Positions 7,896 to 17,388 are shown, numbered from the stretch's first letter. The stretch: DNA of 64,000 bases from Desulfobulbaceae bacterium (GCA_024636345.1 JAGXHG010000023.1:39771-103770), one strand, 5' to 3'. Made by a program: numbers and translations. Notes: generated by a model from the sequence alone, not told the origin.

Positions 7896-9782
7896 ATGAA
7901 AAAAAACAACCTAGATGGTGGAATCTGGACGCCCCTGCATATCACCCTTTTCTACGGGCTTTTTGGCGCCTTGTGGATCATTTTTTCCGACACCATTCTC
8001 CTCTGCCTTGTTTCCGACCCGAAAGTTCTCTCCCATCTGCAGACCTTCAAGGGATGGTTCTTTATCCTGATCACCGCCTCGCTGCTGTTCGGACTGATGA
8101 ACAGTATGATCAGTCGTCGCAAAACGATCCAGCATGAGCTGAGGCAGAGCGAACAATATAACCGCCTGCTGTTTGAACTTTCTCCCATAGGGCTTGTTCT
8201 TTGTCACATGGATGGAACTCTGGTGGATATCAATTCGGCCTACGCCGGTATCATTGGCCGGTCTGTTGAGGAGACGCTGCAACTGAGTTATTGGGATGTC
8301 ACTCCCCCAATATATGCGGAGCAGGAACAATGGCAGTTGAAAAGTCTTGGGGAAACAGGTCGATACGGACCGTATGAAAAGGAGTATATTTGCAAAGACG
8401 GCAGTCTCGTTCCTGTCCGGCTCCAGGGCCTGATTATTGACAAAGAGGGCCAGAAATTCATCTGGTCCAGTGTTGAAGATATCTCGGAGTGGAAGAAAGC
8501 TGAAAAGGAGCTGAAGCGAAATGAGCAGGTGCTCCGCCTTTTGGTCGAACATACTCCGGCGGCGATCGCCATGTTCGATTGCGGCATGAAGTATATGGTG
8601 GTAAGCCACCGCTTCCTCATGGATTATAATCTGGGCGACCAGGATATCATTGGCCGCTCTCATTATGAGGTTTTCCCGGAGGTTCCCGAGCACTGGAAAG
8701 AAATCCACCGGCGTTGTCTGGCGGGAGCGGTGGAGAAGTGTGAAGAAGATCTCTTTCCGAGGGCGGGCGGCAAGATGGACTGGGTACGCTGGGAGATCCA
8801 CCCCTGGCATGAACCCCAGGGCCAGATTGGCGGTATCATTTTGTTCTCAGAAGTCATTACCAAACGCAAGAAGGCAGAGGTGGAACTCAAACAACACAGG
8901 GAACATCTTGAAGATCTGATCCAGGAACGGACGAATGCCCTTGAAGAGAGCCAACGGGCGTTGATGAACATCGTGGAGGATTTGAACATCAAAACCGAGG
9001 AACTGGGGCAGGCCAATACCAGACTCAAGGAGCTTGACCGCTTGAAATCCATGTTTATCGCTGCCATGAGTCACGAGCTCCGTACCCCGCTCAACTCCAT
9101 CATCGGCTTTACCGGACTGATTGTTGGTGACATGGTGGGAACGATCAGCGACGAACAGCGCGACATGCTGGGGAGGGTCTATCGGGCCGGCAAGCATTTG
9201 CTGTCGCTGATCACCGATGTCATCGATATCGCCAAGATCGAGTCGGGTAAGATTGTGCCCTACCCCGAGGATTTCGATCTGCACGAGCTCATCGACGAAG
9301 CGATTGGCCAAGTGCAGCAACAGGCAGCAGACAAAGGTCTCAGTATCATACAGAATCTCCCTGAAGGGCCTGTAGCCATAAACTCCGACCGGAAGCGCCT
9401 GCTGCAATGTCTGCTTAACTACCTGAGCAATGCGGTAAAATTTTCCGAAAAAGGTACGGTGACGGTTGAGGTGAAAACAACCGGTACAGAGGTAGAAAAT
9501 ACCGGGTCAGAAGCTGCAAAATTAACGGATGGATGGCTCGAGATCAGCGTCAGGGATGCCGGCATCGGCATCAAGGAAGAAGACATGAAGCTGCTGTTCG
9601 GTTCCTTTGTCCGCCTTGCCACACCGCTCAAAACGATCACCCCCGGAACAGGCCTGGGACTCTATCTTACCAAGAAACTGACAACTGAAGTTCTGGACGG
9701 CACTGTCGGCGCCGAAAGCGAGGAAGGGAGAGGCAGCAGGTTCTGGCTAAGAATGCCCATAGTTGCAGGAATAACAAAGTGA
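7896..9782 (+). CDS. Membrane-bound PAS-PAS sensor histidine kinase
   Basis: 628-residue sensor kinase. Two N-terminal membrane helices (about 14-32 and 45-65, with almost no periplasmic loop) are followed by PAS 1 (about 80-205), PAS 2 (about 210-330), a coiled coil, HisKA with the phospho-acceptor His in AAMSHELRTPLNS (about residue 391) and an HATPase domain with N-box NYLSNAVKFS, G1 VRDAGIGI and G2 GTGLGLYLTKKL. It is an orthodox kinase with no receiver, so partner regulators are probably the lone receiver at 9912 or the hybrid at 10283. It follows the PAS-GAF gene closely and is probably cotranscribed with it. Confidence 0.9.
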   Translation: MKKNNLDGGIWTPLHITLFYGLFGALWIIFSDTILLCLVSDPKVLSHLQTFKGWFFILITASLLFGLMNSMISRRKTIQHELRQSEQYNRLLFELSPIGLVLCHMDGTLVDINSAYAGIIGRSVEETLQLSYWDVTPPIYAEQEQWQLKSLGETGRYGPYEKEYICKDGSLVPVRLQGLIIDKEGQKFIWSSVEDISEWKKAEKELKRNEQVLRLLVEHTPAAIAMFDCGMKYMVVSHRFLMDYNLGDQDIIGRSHYEVFPEVPEHWKEIHRRCLAGAVEKCEEDLFPRAGGKMDWVRWEIHPWHEPQGQIGGIILFSEVITKRKKAEVELKQHREHLEDLIQERTNALEESQRALMNIVEDLNIKTEELGQANTRLKELDRLKSMFIAAMSHELRTPLNSIIGFTGLIVGDMVGTISDEQRDMLGRVYRAGKHLLSLITDVIDIAKIESGKIVPYPEDFDLHELIDEAIGQVQQQAADKGLSIIQNLPEGPVAINSDRKRLLQCLLNYLSNAVKFSEKGTVTVEVKTTGTEVENTGSEAAKLTDGWLEISVRDAGIGIKEEDMKLLFGSFVRLATPLKTITPGTGLGLYLTKKLTTEVLDGTVGAESEEGRGSRFWLRMPIVAGITK

Positions 9783-9811
9783 CAGAGTAGCATTTTAATT
9801 ATTGAACATTG

Positions 9812-9864
9812 AACAAGGAATATCGATTTGCTGATGTTTCTTCACCCATGTATAATTCCTTGTT
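9812..9864 (+). terminator. Inverted repeat with T-run, possible terminator
   Basis: AACAAGGAAT (9812-9821) and ATTCCTTGTT (9855-9864) pair perfectly over 10 bp with a 33-base loop. Eleven bases further is TTTTTT (9875-9880). The long loop and the gap make it a poor textbook terminator. It separates the kinase gene from the lone receiver and might instead be an mRNA element or a repeat. Confidence 0.4.
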
Positions 9865-9911
9865 CGACATTCGTTTTTTGATATTTCCTATTGAAACCAG
9901 GGAGAGTACAC

Positions 9912-10286
9912 ATGCCCAAAGCGCTTGTCATTGAGGACACACCGGACAATATGAGACTCATTACCTTCCTGCTGAACCGGAGCGGTTATGAAACCATCGA
10001 GGCCGGAACCGGACAAAAGGGCATCGAGCTGGCCCTGGCCACACCCAGGCCGGACTTCATCATCCTTGATATCCAGCTGCCGGATATGAGCGGAAACGAA
10101 GTGCTTGCAGCCATACGCAATTCGGAGGCCAATGGCTCCATCCCGATCATTGCCATGACCTCCTATGCCATGAGTGGTGACCGGGAAAAGTTACTCGCCG
10201 CGGGTTGCAATGGGTATCTTGAAAAACCCATCGACCCATTAAAGGTCATAGAGCAGATACACGAGATTCTTGGAGAGACATCATGA
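9912..10286 (+). CDS. Single-domain response regulator (receiver only)
   Basis: 124-residue CheY-like receiver with no output domain. The acidic pocket is E-D-T-P-D near residues 9-13, the phospho-acceptor Asp lies in FIILDIQLPDMSG (about residue 52), the switch Thr in AMTSYA and the Lys in LEKPIDP. It resembles the DivK/Spo0F-type relay receivers. GGGAG precedes ATG 9912; an in-frame TTG at 9891 is less likely because the ribosome site lies inside that extension. It overlaps the hybrid kinase gene by 4 bases (ATGA), so the two are coupled. Confidence 0.92.
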   Translation: MPKALVIEDTPDNMRLITFLLNRSGYETIEAGTGQKGIELALATPRPDFIILDIQLPDMSGNEVLAAIRNSEANGSIPIIAMTSYAMSGDREKLLAAGCNGYLEKPIDPLKVIEQIHEILGETS

Positions 10287-12997
10287 AAATCCTTATTGTT
10301 GAAGACGATCCGGACTCCCGCCTGGTCCTGCAAAAGACTCTGCAGGGCTTTGGCTACGAGGTGGAGGCAGCGGTGCATGGTGCCGAGGCTCTGGCGAAGG
10401 CGCATGCCTCGATTCCGGACCTGATTATTTCCGACATCCTCATGCCGGTGATGGATGGCTACAAGCTCTGCTATGCCTTGAAGCACGACGAACAACTACG
10501 CCGGGTGCCCCTGGTTTTTTATACTGCCACCTATGTGGATCTGGAGGATGAACGACTGGCCATCGGCCTGGGCGCCTCGCGCTTTGTCCTAAAACCCATG
10601 GACCCGGCGGAGTTCATGAAGATCATCCAGGAGGTGATTGAAGAGGCGGCAAGAGGAGAGTTACCGGTACCGGACGAGCCGGTGGATGATGCAGTGGAGT
10701 TGTTCCGCAAGTTTGACTCCAGTCTATCGCGCAAACTAGAAGACAAAGTGCGGGAGCTGGAACTCTACCGCCGTATTTTTGAAAATTCCCAGGAGGCGCT
10801 GGTGGTGGTTGACCGCACTGACGCCATTACCCGGATAAACAAGGCCTATGAAAAGCTGCTGGGTTTTTCACAAGCCGAACTGATGAGCACATCGCCGGAG
10901 AGTTACCTGGATGAGGACTCCCTGGCCATACTCCGGAAGAGCCTTGCCCAAAACGGATTTGCCCAAGGCGAAGCAAAGATACGGGACAGGTCCGGGAAGA
11001 ATATTCCTGTCTGGTATATGATCTTCCCGGTGAAAGATGAGTACAATAAACACACTGCCCACGTCTGGGTATTGCAGGATATCAGCAAGAGGGTCGAAGC
11101 GGAAAAGCAGCAACGACTCTTCCGCACCTTGGTGGATTACTCCAATGACGCGATTTTTGTGATCAACCCAAAGACCGCCTCCATCATAGATGCCAATGAA
11201 CGGGCCTGCAACCGGCTCCATTATTCCCTGCAAGAGCTGGTCACAAAAACGGCTCTGGAACTTGATGCTGCTATCGACACCATGGAACAATGGCAGGAGC
11301 ATGTTGCCCAGGTGAAAGAAATGGGTGCCCTGATGTTCGAATCTACGCACCGGCGCAGCGACGGCTTGGAGTTTCCGGTGGAGATCAGCGTGGTCTATAC
11401 TGAGGCCGGTGAAGAAGACTACATGGTCGCCGTGGCCCGCGACATCAGCGATCGGAAGCGAGTGGAGGCGCAACTGGACCTGGCTCGACAGGAATGGGAC
11501 CGGACCTTTGATGCCATCACCGATGTGGTGACCGTGCAGGATCTGGACATGCGGGTCATCCAGGCCAACAAGGCAGCCAGCGATCTTTTCCAGATGCCGA
11601 TCGAGCAGATTATCGGCAAGCATTGTCATGAGCTGTTTGGCTCTTCACACGATGGGATATGCCCGAACTGCCCCATTCCCCAAGCCCGAGATCTTTTTTT
11701 GCCGAACATGGCGGAGATTAAGCATACCCGCCTGCACAAAACATTTCAGGTAACCGTGGTCCCCATCCCTGACGAGCAGGGGAACATAATGCATGTAGTC
11801 CAATTTGCCAAGGATGTGACTGAACAAAAAAATCTTGCCGCCCAGCTCCTCCAGTCACAAAAGATCGAATCAGTGGGCAAGCTGGCCGGAGGCGTGGCCC
11901 ATGATTTCAACAACCTGCTTCACGTGATGAGCGGCTATTTGGGTCTGGTTCTTCGACGCTTGTCACCAGACAATCCGATAACAGACGACCTGCTGCAGGT
12001 GCAGAACGCGGCTGAAAAGGCTGCAAATCTGGTGCGGCAGCTCCTGCTCTTCAGCCGTAAGCAGCCCATGGAGTTCAAAGAAATCGACCTGAACAGCGCC
12101 ATCAATGATCTCATCAAGATGCTGCAGCGCATTATCAGTGAGAACATTCATCTGCAAATTGAGCTCGAGCCGGATGATTACAAAATCATGGGGGACGCGG
12201 CCAACATTGATCAGGTAATAATGAATCTGGTGGTCAACGGTCGCGATTCCATGCCGCAGGGCGGCACTCTGACCATCAGAACGGAGCATGTCTTCTTTGA
12301 TGACGACGATTGCCAACAAAACCTGGATGCGCGGCCAGGATCTTTTATCTGTCTCTCCATCAGCGATACGGGAACGGGCATGAGCGATGACGTCCTGGAA
12401 CATATCTTTGAACCTTTTTTTACAACCAAAGAGGTAGGTAAGGGCACCGGTCTCGGACTGGCTGTGGTCTATGGAATTGCCAAAAGCCATAAGGGCTGGA
12501 TTACCGTCTACAGCGAAGAGGGACAGGGCTCCTGTTTCAGAGTCTATTTACCTGCCTTGGCCGTCGAGGAAGAAACACAAGAGATAAGTGCGGCAGCTAA
12601 TCTTATAAAAGAGCGCGGTAACGGGGAAAAAATTCTGGTGGTGGAGGACGATGAAGGCGTCCGGGGCCTGATCACCAAGGTGCTTACGACTGGGGGGTAT
12701 GTAGTGGAAACGGCGGAGAACGCGGAAATAGCTCTGGAGCTGGTCACAAGCCAAACAGTACCTTATGACATGGTGTTCTGCGATGTGGTTCTGCCGGGCA
12801 TGAGCGGCATTGACCTGGCAGAAAAGATCCGTGCGCTTCACCCATCACTGCCGATCATCATGTGCAGCGGCTATGCGGATCTGGATATCCATTGGCCCAA
12901 GGTCAAAGCGCTTCGTCTCCCCTTTCTCGAGAAACCCTTACCCATAGCCAAGATGCTGAAATCGGTCCACGATGTCCTGAAGCATAAGATTTCATAA
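10283..12997 (+). CDS. Hybrid histidine kinase, REC-PAS-PAS-PAS-HisKA-HATPase-REC
   Basis: 904-residue soluble hybrid kinase. Order: receiver 1 (1-120, Asp 51 in [11 protein letters not shown]), linker, PAS 1 (about 160-275), PAS 2 (about 280-395), PAS 3 (about 400-525), HisKA with [16 protein letters not shown] (His 540), HATPase with [14 protein letters not shown] and [15 protein letters not shown], and receiver 2 (about 785-904, Asp 834 in [11 protein letters not shown]). The third PAS has a CPNCP motif close to IGKHCHEL, like the Cys-bearing PAS of the protein at 6711. There are no membrane helices, so sensing is cytoplasmic. It probably takes part in a phosphorelay with the coupled single receiver. 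Confidence 0.92.
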   Translation: MKILIVEDDPDSRLVLQKTLQGFGYEVEAAVHGAEALAKAHASIPDLIISDILMPVMDGYKLCYALKHDEQLRRVPLVFYTATYVDLEDERLAIGLGASRFVLKPMDPAEFMKIIQEVIEEAARGELPVPDEPVDDAVELFRKFDSSLSRKLEDKVRELELYRRIFENSQEALVVVDRTDAITRINKAYEKLLGFSQAELMSTSPESYLDEDSLAILRKSLAQNGFAQGEAKIRDRSGKNIPVWYMIFPVKDEYNKHTAHVWVLQDISKRVEAEKQQRLFRTLVDYSNDAIFVINPKTASIIDANERACNRLHYSLQELVTKTALELDAAIDTMEQWQEHVAQVKEMGALMFESTHRRSDGLEFPVEISVVYTEAGEEDYMVAVARDISDRKRVEAQLDLARQEWDRTFDAITDVVTVQDLDMRVIQANKAASDLFQMPIEQIIGKHCHELFGSSHDGICPNCPIPQARDLFLPNMAEIKHTRLHKTFQVTVVPIPDEQGNIMHVVQFAKDVTEQKNLAAQLLQSQKIESVGKLAGGVAHDFNNLLHVMSGYLGLVLRRLSPDNPITDDLLQVQNAAEKAANLVRQLLLFSRKQPMEFKEIDLNSAINDLIKMLQRIISENIHLQIELEPDDYKIMGDAANIDQVIMNLVVNGRDSMPQGGTLTIRTEHVFFDDDDCQQNLDARPGSFICLSISDTGTGMSDDVLEHIFEPFFTTKEVGKGTGLGLAVVYGIAKSHKGWITVYSEEGQGSCFRVYLPALAVEEETQEISAAANLIKERGNGEKILVVEDDEGVRGLITKVLTTGGYVVETAENAEIALELVTSQTVPYDMVFCDVVLPGMSGIDLAEKIRALHPSLPIIMCSGYADLDIHWPKVKALRLPFLEKPLPIAKMLKSVHDVLKHKIS

Positions 12998-13133
12998 CAG
13001 ACAGCAAGGAGGTACGAAAACGACTTGAGTATTTCAGGCAGGTTGGATCTGGCGTGACTGTTGGCAGCATACCCCCAAAAAACTACTTTGGTCAGGTGAC
13101 TCGACCAAGCTTGTAGCCTCTTGCAACACTCCC

Positions 13134-14306
13134 TTAACAATGGCCAGCCTCGGCTCTAACCTCTCGAGATTTGGCCAGTTCCTGGGGCGTATTGATGTTG
13201 TGCCAGGAAGAGCGCAGCTGGAGAGGTATGAGGGGGGTCTCGATCTTGCTTTGCCGGGCGATCTGGCCAATGCGCAGAGAACCGGAAGAAAGGAGCCGTT
13301 CAAAAAGAGGGCCGCAGCGGTAATCATAATGGGCCAGCAAAGGCTCCACGTAACCGTCTTCATGGAGACAGGGCACCGTTCCCCAGTATCCCGGCCGGCG
13401 ACGAGCCAGCAGCCAGCTCAGGGCCTCGGTAGTGATATCCGGCATATCACAGGCAATGAGCAGCCAGGATACCGCTGGTTGCCAGCGCATGGCTGCCAGA
13501 ATCCCGGTCAAGGGGCCGCGGGCCTCCGGGATATCGGGGAGCCGGGGAAGATGGGCCAGAGATTCAGGCACAAATCCTGCACCCGAAAGGGCAATATTCT
13601 CACCGATCAGGGGTTGAAGTAGAGCAACCGTATGTTCCAGCCAGGTGGTGGCGGTGGTTGATTTTTCCTTCTCAATCAGATGTTTTGGCCGTCCCATCCT
13701 GGAACTGCGTCCCCCGATCAAAACACAGGCCCAGACCGGTGTCTGAAGCCAGATCTCCTGCAGCCAGTGCAGAAGAAAATCAAGCACCTGCACCGCAGTG
13801 GCCTCTCCTCGCGGAAAGACTCTAAGTACAGCATTCCCTTCACCATCGGTATCCGCAGGCGGTCTGCCCCCCTCATCAGCCAGGAGCCAGACCTTCGGCA
13901 CTGGTGTTTGAGCATGTCCCTCAACCAGCACCAGATCATACTGACGGCCAAGCTGTTCAAGCTGAAACCTGAAGCTGCCCCAGGCATCACCATGCAGACG
14001 AACGCCCAGAAGGACGTGCCCTTGGGGTGCAAACTCCTCTCCGCCCAAGGAAAAGACATCTGCTCCCGCCCGATAGAAGCGATCGCTGTCCTTACCGGGG
14101 AGGTCCACCACCAGATTTCGGCAATCATTTTTGACCACGGCTACCCGCAACCCGCGTTGAACAAGTTCCGGTAATATGGTCTCAATAAGCTTGGTCTTCC
14201 CGGATCCAGAGAGGCCGCAGATCCCAAAAATCGGCAGCCTTGTTGCGGGACATACGGGAATTTGACTATTCTTCTTCTTAAAATTTTTCTCTTTCATAGT
14301 CTTCAT
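13134..14306 (-). CDS. MobB-MobA fusion, molybdopterin-guanine dinucleotide synthesis
   Basis: 390-residue fusion. Residues ~20-185 are MobB-like, a GTP-binding protein with P-loop GLSGSGKTKL and VVKNDCR. Residues ~200-385 are MobA, the guanylyltransferase that attaches GMP to molybdopterin, with the signature LIGGRSSRMGRPKHL, ACDMP and a C-terminal NINTPQEL. The order B then A reverses the usual gene order names but is known for fusions. A longer frame from 14753 is rejected because it would run across mqnD; ATG 14306 has AGAGGA six bases upstream, 10 bases after the mqnD stop. It supports molybdenum or tungsten oxidoreductases encoded elsewhere. Confidence 0.92.
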   Translation of the reverse strand: MKTMKEKNFKKKNSQIPVCPATRLPIFGICGLSGSGKTKLIETILPELVQRGLRVAVVKNDCRNLVVDLPGKDSDRFYRAGADVFSLGGEEFAPQGHVLLGVRLHGDAWGSFRFQLEQLGRQYDLVLVEGHAQTPVPKVWLLADEGGRPPADTDGEGNAVLRVFPRGEATAVQVLDFLLHWLQEIWLQTPVWACVLIGGRSSRMGRPKHLIEKEKSTTATTWLEHTVALLQPLIGENIALSGAGFVPESLAHLPRLPDIPEARGPLTGILAAMRWQPAVSWLLIACDMPDITTEALSWLLARRRPGYWGTVPCLHEDGYVEPLLAHYDYRCGPLFERLLSSGSLRIGQIARQSKIETPLIPLQLRSSWHNINTPQELAKSREVRAEAGHC

Positions 14307-14316
14307 TGTTTTCCTC

Positions 14317-15279
14317 TCACTCCGGCCCACACTGCAGATCCAGACAGGAGTGCGGCAGGATGCCGGCAGACCTTCCCCGTTCCAGAAAAGCATCAATGGC
14401 AGCCATCCCTTCCACTCCCAGCTCCCGGGAAAAGTCATTGACATAGAGCCCGATATGATCCTGAACGACCCTGTCTTCCAGCTCCTGAGCATGCTCCCTA
14501 ATATAAGACAGACACTGCTCAGGATGGGCAGAGGCCCAGTCAATGGAGGCGCGGATCGCCTGATCAATCGCCGTAATCCGTTTCCGTCCCAACGAACGCC
14601 GGGCAGCGATACAACCCAAGGGAATGGGATAGCCAGTGGTCTGCTCCCACCAATGGCCAAGATCCTGAAGACAAACCAAGCCCATCTGCCGATAGGTAAA
14701 GCGGCTCTCATGGATAATAACCCCGGCGTCCACCTCCCCCTGCTGCACCGCATTCATAATGGTATCAAAGCGCATTTCCACCAGTTCCGGTTGCTCCTGC
14801 GCCGTCTTTGACGCCCGCGACACTGGACCATCCATGGCCTGCGGTCTCTCCTGCGCCATCCTTGGCGCCCGTGACACTGGGCCATCCATGGCCTGCGCAC
14901 AGCTCGGCAGAAAGAGACGGAAGAGGAGAGCCGCGGTGGTTAAGCGGCCCGGAATAGCGATTTTATAGCGGGCCGGACTGCTCAGATCAAGGGGCTGTCG
15001 TGCCACCAGCAAAGGCCCGCACCCACGACCCAGGGCGCTGCCCGCTGACAAGACACAATATTCATCAAGCACATGGCCGAGGGCATGGAAAGAGAGTTTA
15101 GTCACATCCATCCTGTGTTCCATAGCCCAGCCATTGAGGGTTTCCACATCTTCCAGCACCGGACTCGCAAGTTCGACTCCCGGCAGGTCAATCTTTCCGT
15201 GCGTCAGGGCATAGAAGATAAAGGTATCATTGGGACAGGGCGAGTAGCCGATGGTCATGGGTCTTGTTAATGGCTTCAT
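14317..15279 (-). CDS. mqnD: 1,4-dihydroxy-6-naphthoate synthase (futalosine menaquinone pathway)
   Basis: 320-residue enzyme of the MqnA/MqnD periplasmic-binding-protein fold. MqnD converts cyclic de-hypoxanthine futalosine to 1,4-dihydroxy-6-naphthoate. Family marks: IGYSPCPNDTFIFYAL at the start, the DVTKLSFHALGHV segment and the catalytic-region GVIIHESRFTY. ATG 15279 overlaps the mqnB stop by 4 bases (ATGA), giving a coupled mqnB-mqnD pair. It is longer than the usual ~280 residues because of a ~36-residue in-frame insertion made of two copies of an 18-residue repeat (see 14789-14896). Confidence 0.93.
   Translation of the reverse strand: MKPLTRPMTIGYSPCPNDTFIFYALTHGKIDLPGVELASPVLEDVETLNGWAMEHRMDVTKLSFHALGHVLDEYCVLSAGSALGRGCGPLLVARQPLDLSSPARYKIAIPGRLTTAALLFRLFLPSCAQAMDGPVSRAPRMAQERPQAMDGPVSRASKTAQEQPELVEMRFDTIMNAVQQGEVDAGVIIHESRFTYRQMGLVCLQDLGHWWEQTTGYPIPLGCIAARRSLGRKRITAIDQAIRASIDWASAHPEQCLSYIREHAQELEDRVVQDHIGLYVNDFSRELGVEGMAAIDAFLERGRSAGILPHSCLDLQCGPE
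14789..14896 (-). repeat. In-frame 54-nt tandem repeat inside mqnD
   Basis: Two adjacent 54-nt units, 14789-14842 and 14843-14896, differ at only a few bases. On the coding strand they give two 18-residue units (QAMDGPVSRAPRMAQERP, and a second beginning QAMDGPVSRASKTAQEQP counting from a slightly shifted edge). Both ends fall in the protein where homologous MqnD proteins have no such segment, so it looks like an insertion that kept the frame. Each unit contains CCATGG-centred partial palindromes. Confidence 0.75.
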
Positions 15280-15977
15280 TCTCTCTCCCCTATTTCTCGG
15301 ACCAGCAAGGCTGCCGCCCCGGCCGCAGTGGAACAGGCCTCTGCCATCTTCCAACGGCCAAGATCCCTATCTTCCACCAGGTTTGAGACCGCTCGAACTT
15401 CAAGCAAGGGCAGAGAAAACTCGGCACAAACCCTGGCCGCTGCCGCCCCTTCCATATTCTCGCAGAGCCCCTGGAATCTTGCTGCCAGCATAGCCCCCCG
15501 CTGCCGGGTGGCACTGACGGCAGAAACGGTCACAAAATTACCACAGCGGTACGGAACCTGATGATAGGCCAGGATCTCACCAGCCTGGTGAAGCAGTGAT
15601 TGATCCAGAGGAAATACCGTACTGGCACACAATTTTTGATCGAGTTCCTCTATACAATCAGCAAAGCAGATTCCGAAATCCCCCAGGCTCTCCTGCTCGG
15701 CCAGACAGAGGTCAAGGATCGAGGCATTGCCACCCTTCGGCGAAGATTCAGAGAGATAGGCCCCAGCCACTCCAAAGTTAAGGACCTTATCAATCCGAGG
15801 ATCGCATCTTTCCAGATAACGGGTCAGGCGCAGGGTCATCTCTACCGGTCCAACCCCTGTAATCAGGGTCAAACAGGAAGGTTTCACACCTTCTTGGGAA
15901 GAGATGCCTCCCTCCTCCGCCAGCAGGTGCAGAAATGGGTTCATCTCAAATTCAGTTGCGGCAACAGCAAGGATCAT
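15276..15977 (-). CDS. mqnB: Futalosine hydrolase
   Basis: 233-residue nucleosidase of the MTA/SAH nucleosidase fold. MqnB removes hypoxanthine from futalosine in the alternative menaquinone route. Signs: ILAVAATEFEMNPFL at the start, TGVGPVEMTLRL, NFGVAGAY, CENMEGAAAARVC and VRAVSNLVEDRD, all expected for the family. ATG 15977 is chosen for length and homology although its ribosome site is weak; an extension to 16064 adds a hydrophobic stretch unlike the family. It is followed by mqnD with a 4-base overlap. MqnA and MqnC are not in the window. Confidence 0.9.
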   Translation of the reverse strand: MILAVAATEFEMNPFLHLLAEEGGISSQEGVKPSCLTLITGVGPVEMTLRLTRYLERCDPRIDKVLNFGVAGAYLSESSPKGGNASILDLCLAEQESLGDFGICFADCIEELDQKLCASTVFPLDQSLLHQAGEILAYHQVPYRCGNFVTVSAVSATRQRGAMLAARFQGLCENMEGAAAARVCAEFSLPLLEVRAVSNLVEDRDLGRWKMAEACSTAAGAAALLVREIGERE

Positions 15978-16080
15978 GGTAGGTAGTTCAAGGATAAAGG
16001 CTAAAGACTTAAGTCTAAAAATCAACATCATCCATCTCTTGATGGCAAGGTCAAAAGTCATCAATGGATGGCTAAATAAA

Positions 16081-16183
16081 AAGGACCAAAGACGAGGCGC
16101 ACAAAGCCTGAGGAATGCGGCGTACTTTTTGGTACGCCGCAGTGACGAAGGATGCAGTGCAACGAAGTATTTGGGGTTTTTTA
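16081..16183. repeat. Dispersed hairpin repeat, copy 1
   Basis: A ~100-base element between mqnB and queA. Its outer arms (AAGGACCAAAGACGAGGCGC at the left, GATGCAGTGCAACGAAGTAT at the right) match those of copy 2 at 54123-54250. Its centre is a perfect 9-bp hairpin, GCGGCGTAC (16117-16125) with GTACGCCGC (16132-16140) and a six-base T-rich loop. The outer arms are partly complementary to each other, so the whole can fold as a long imperfect hairpin. The right end carries a run of T (16178-16182). Confidence 0.75.
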
Positions 16184-16220
16184 CTTAGTCATCATCTCTT
16201 TACTGCAAAACAGAACAGCC

Positions 16221-17321
16221 ATGCAACAGGATTTAACACTCAAGGCATATGACTATCCACTGCCGCCGGAAAACATCGCCCAACATCCAGCGGACAGACG
16301 GGAAGATTCAAAGCTCTTTATCCTGCATCGCCAGAGCGATGTACGAGAGCATCGGCGCTTCAGCGACATTGTTAACCTGCTGCAGAAAGGTGATCTGTTG
16401 GTGGTCAATGACACCAAGGTCTTTCCCGCCAGATTGCTGGGCCGCAAAGATACAGGCGGCAAGGCAGAGGTGTTTCTTCTTTCCTATCCGCAGACAAACG
16501 AGGCTGTGGCAGAAACAGCAGACAAGGTCGACACCATTGCTGCTGCAACCGCCACCGCCCTGATCAAAAGTTCCAAACCGCCTCGACCAGGATCAACGAT
16601 TAGCATCAACGCTGACCTTTCCTGTACGATCCTTGAGAAGTTAGGTGAAGGCAGGGTCAAAATCATGCTCCACTACAAGCGGGAGAAGGGCTTGGCCGAA
16701 GTCCTCAAAGATCATGGCCAGATTCCACTCCCCCCTTATATTGAGAGGAACAACGGCTGCACCGCCGAAGACAGTAAACGGTACCAGACCGTCTATGCCA
16801 GCCAACCAGGAGCAGTCGCCGCGCCTACCGCCGGCCTCCACTTTTCCGAGGACCTGTTAGAAAAAATCAGCGAAAAAGGCATACTCATCGCCAGGATCAC
16901 CCTGCATGTGGGATATGGAACCTTCGCCCCGGTACGAACCGAGGCCATCTTGGACCATACGATTCATCAGGAGTACGTCCATATTTCCAAGGAGAATGCT
17001 GAAACAATCAATACAGTTCGGCAACGGGGGGGAAAGATCTGGGCCGTGGGCACAACCACAGTGCGAGCGCTTGAATTCGCAGGGGATGAACAAGGAGAAG
17101 TCCAACCAACAGATGGTTGGTGCGACCTCTATATCTTACCGGGCTACCGTTTCAAGGTCATTGACAACCTGATCACCAATTTTCACCTGCCCCAGTCGTC
17201 CCTACTCTTTCTGGTCTCCGCTCTCTGCGGCCGGGAAAGGCTATTGGACTGTTACCGGCAGGCAATTGCCCAAGGTTACAGATTTTATTCCTATGGCGAC
17301 GCCATGGCTATCATGAAATAA
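16221..17321 (+). CDS. queA: S-adenosylmethionine:tRNA ribosyltransferase-isomerase
   Basis: 366-residue QueA, which transfers the ribosyl part of SAM to 7-aminomethyl-7-deazaguanine in tRNA to form epoxyqueuosine. Signature segments: YDYPLPPENIAQHPADRREDSKL at the start (residues ~10-32), VNDTKVFPARLLGRK, AAPTAGLHFSEDLL, LHVGYGTFAPVR and NLITNFHLPQSSLLFLVSAL. It is slightly longer than the usual ~345 residues, with extra sequence after FLLSYPQ. ATG 16221 is chosen by homology; the 23 codons upstream in frame fall in the repeat flank. No other queuosine genes are nearby. Confidence 0.95.
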   Translation: MQQDLTLKAYDYPLPPENIAQHPADRREDSKLFILHRQSDVREHRRFSDIVNLLQKGDLLVVNDTKVFPARLLGRKDTGGKAEVFLLSYPQTNEAVAETADKVDTIAAATATALIKSSKPPRPGSTISINADLSCTILEKLGEGRVKIMLHYKREKGLAEVLKDHGQIPLPPYIERNNGCTAEDSKRYQTVYASQPGAVAAPTAGLHFSEDLLEKISEKGILIARITLHVGYGTFAPVRTEAILDHTIHQEYVHISKENAETINTVRQRGGKIWAVGTTTVRALEFAGDEQGEVQPTDGWCDLYILPGYRFKVIDNLITNFHLPQSSLLFLVSALCGRERLLDCYRQAIAQGYRFYSYGDAMAIMK

Positions 17322-17347
17322 GCGCTTGCAGGGAAACCTGCAAGCGC
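17322..17347. terminator. Strong hairpin between convergent genes
   Basis: GCGCTTGCAGG and CCTGCAAGCGC form a perfect 11-bp stem with a GAAA loop, starting right after the queA stop. No T-run follows on either strand, so it may be an mRNA 3'-end stabiliser or a weak terminator shared by queA and the convergent fmdB-like gene. Confidence 0.55.
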
Positions 17348-17388
17348 CTGACAAAGAGGAAAATATTAAAAAATTCTAAAAGGGGGGC

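Noticed and set aside
14307..14753. N-terminal extension of the MobB-MobA frame
   Set aside because: It lies antisense-frame over mqnD on the same strand and has no homology to MobB; the ATG at 14306 has its own ribosome site.
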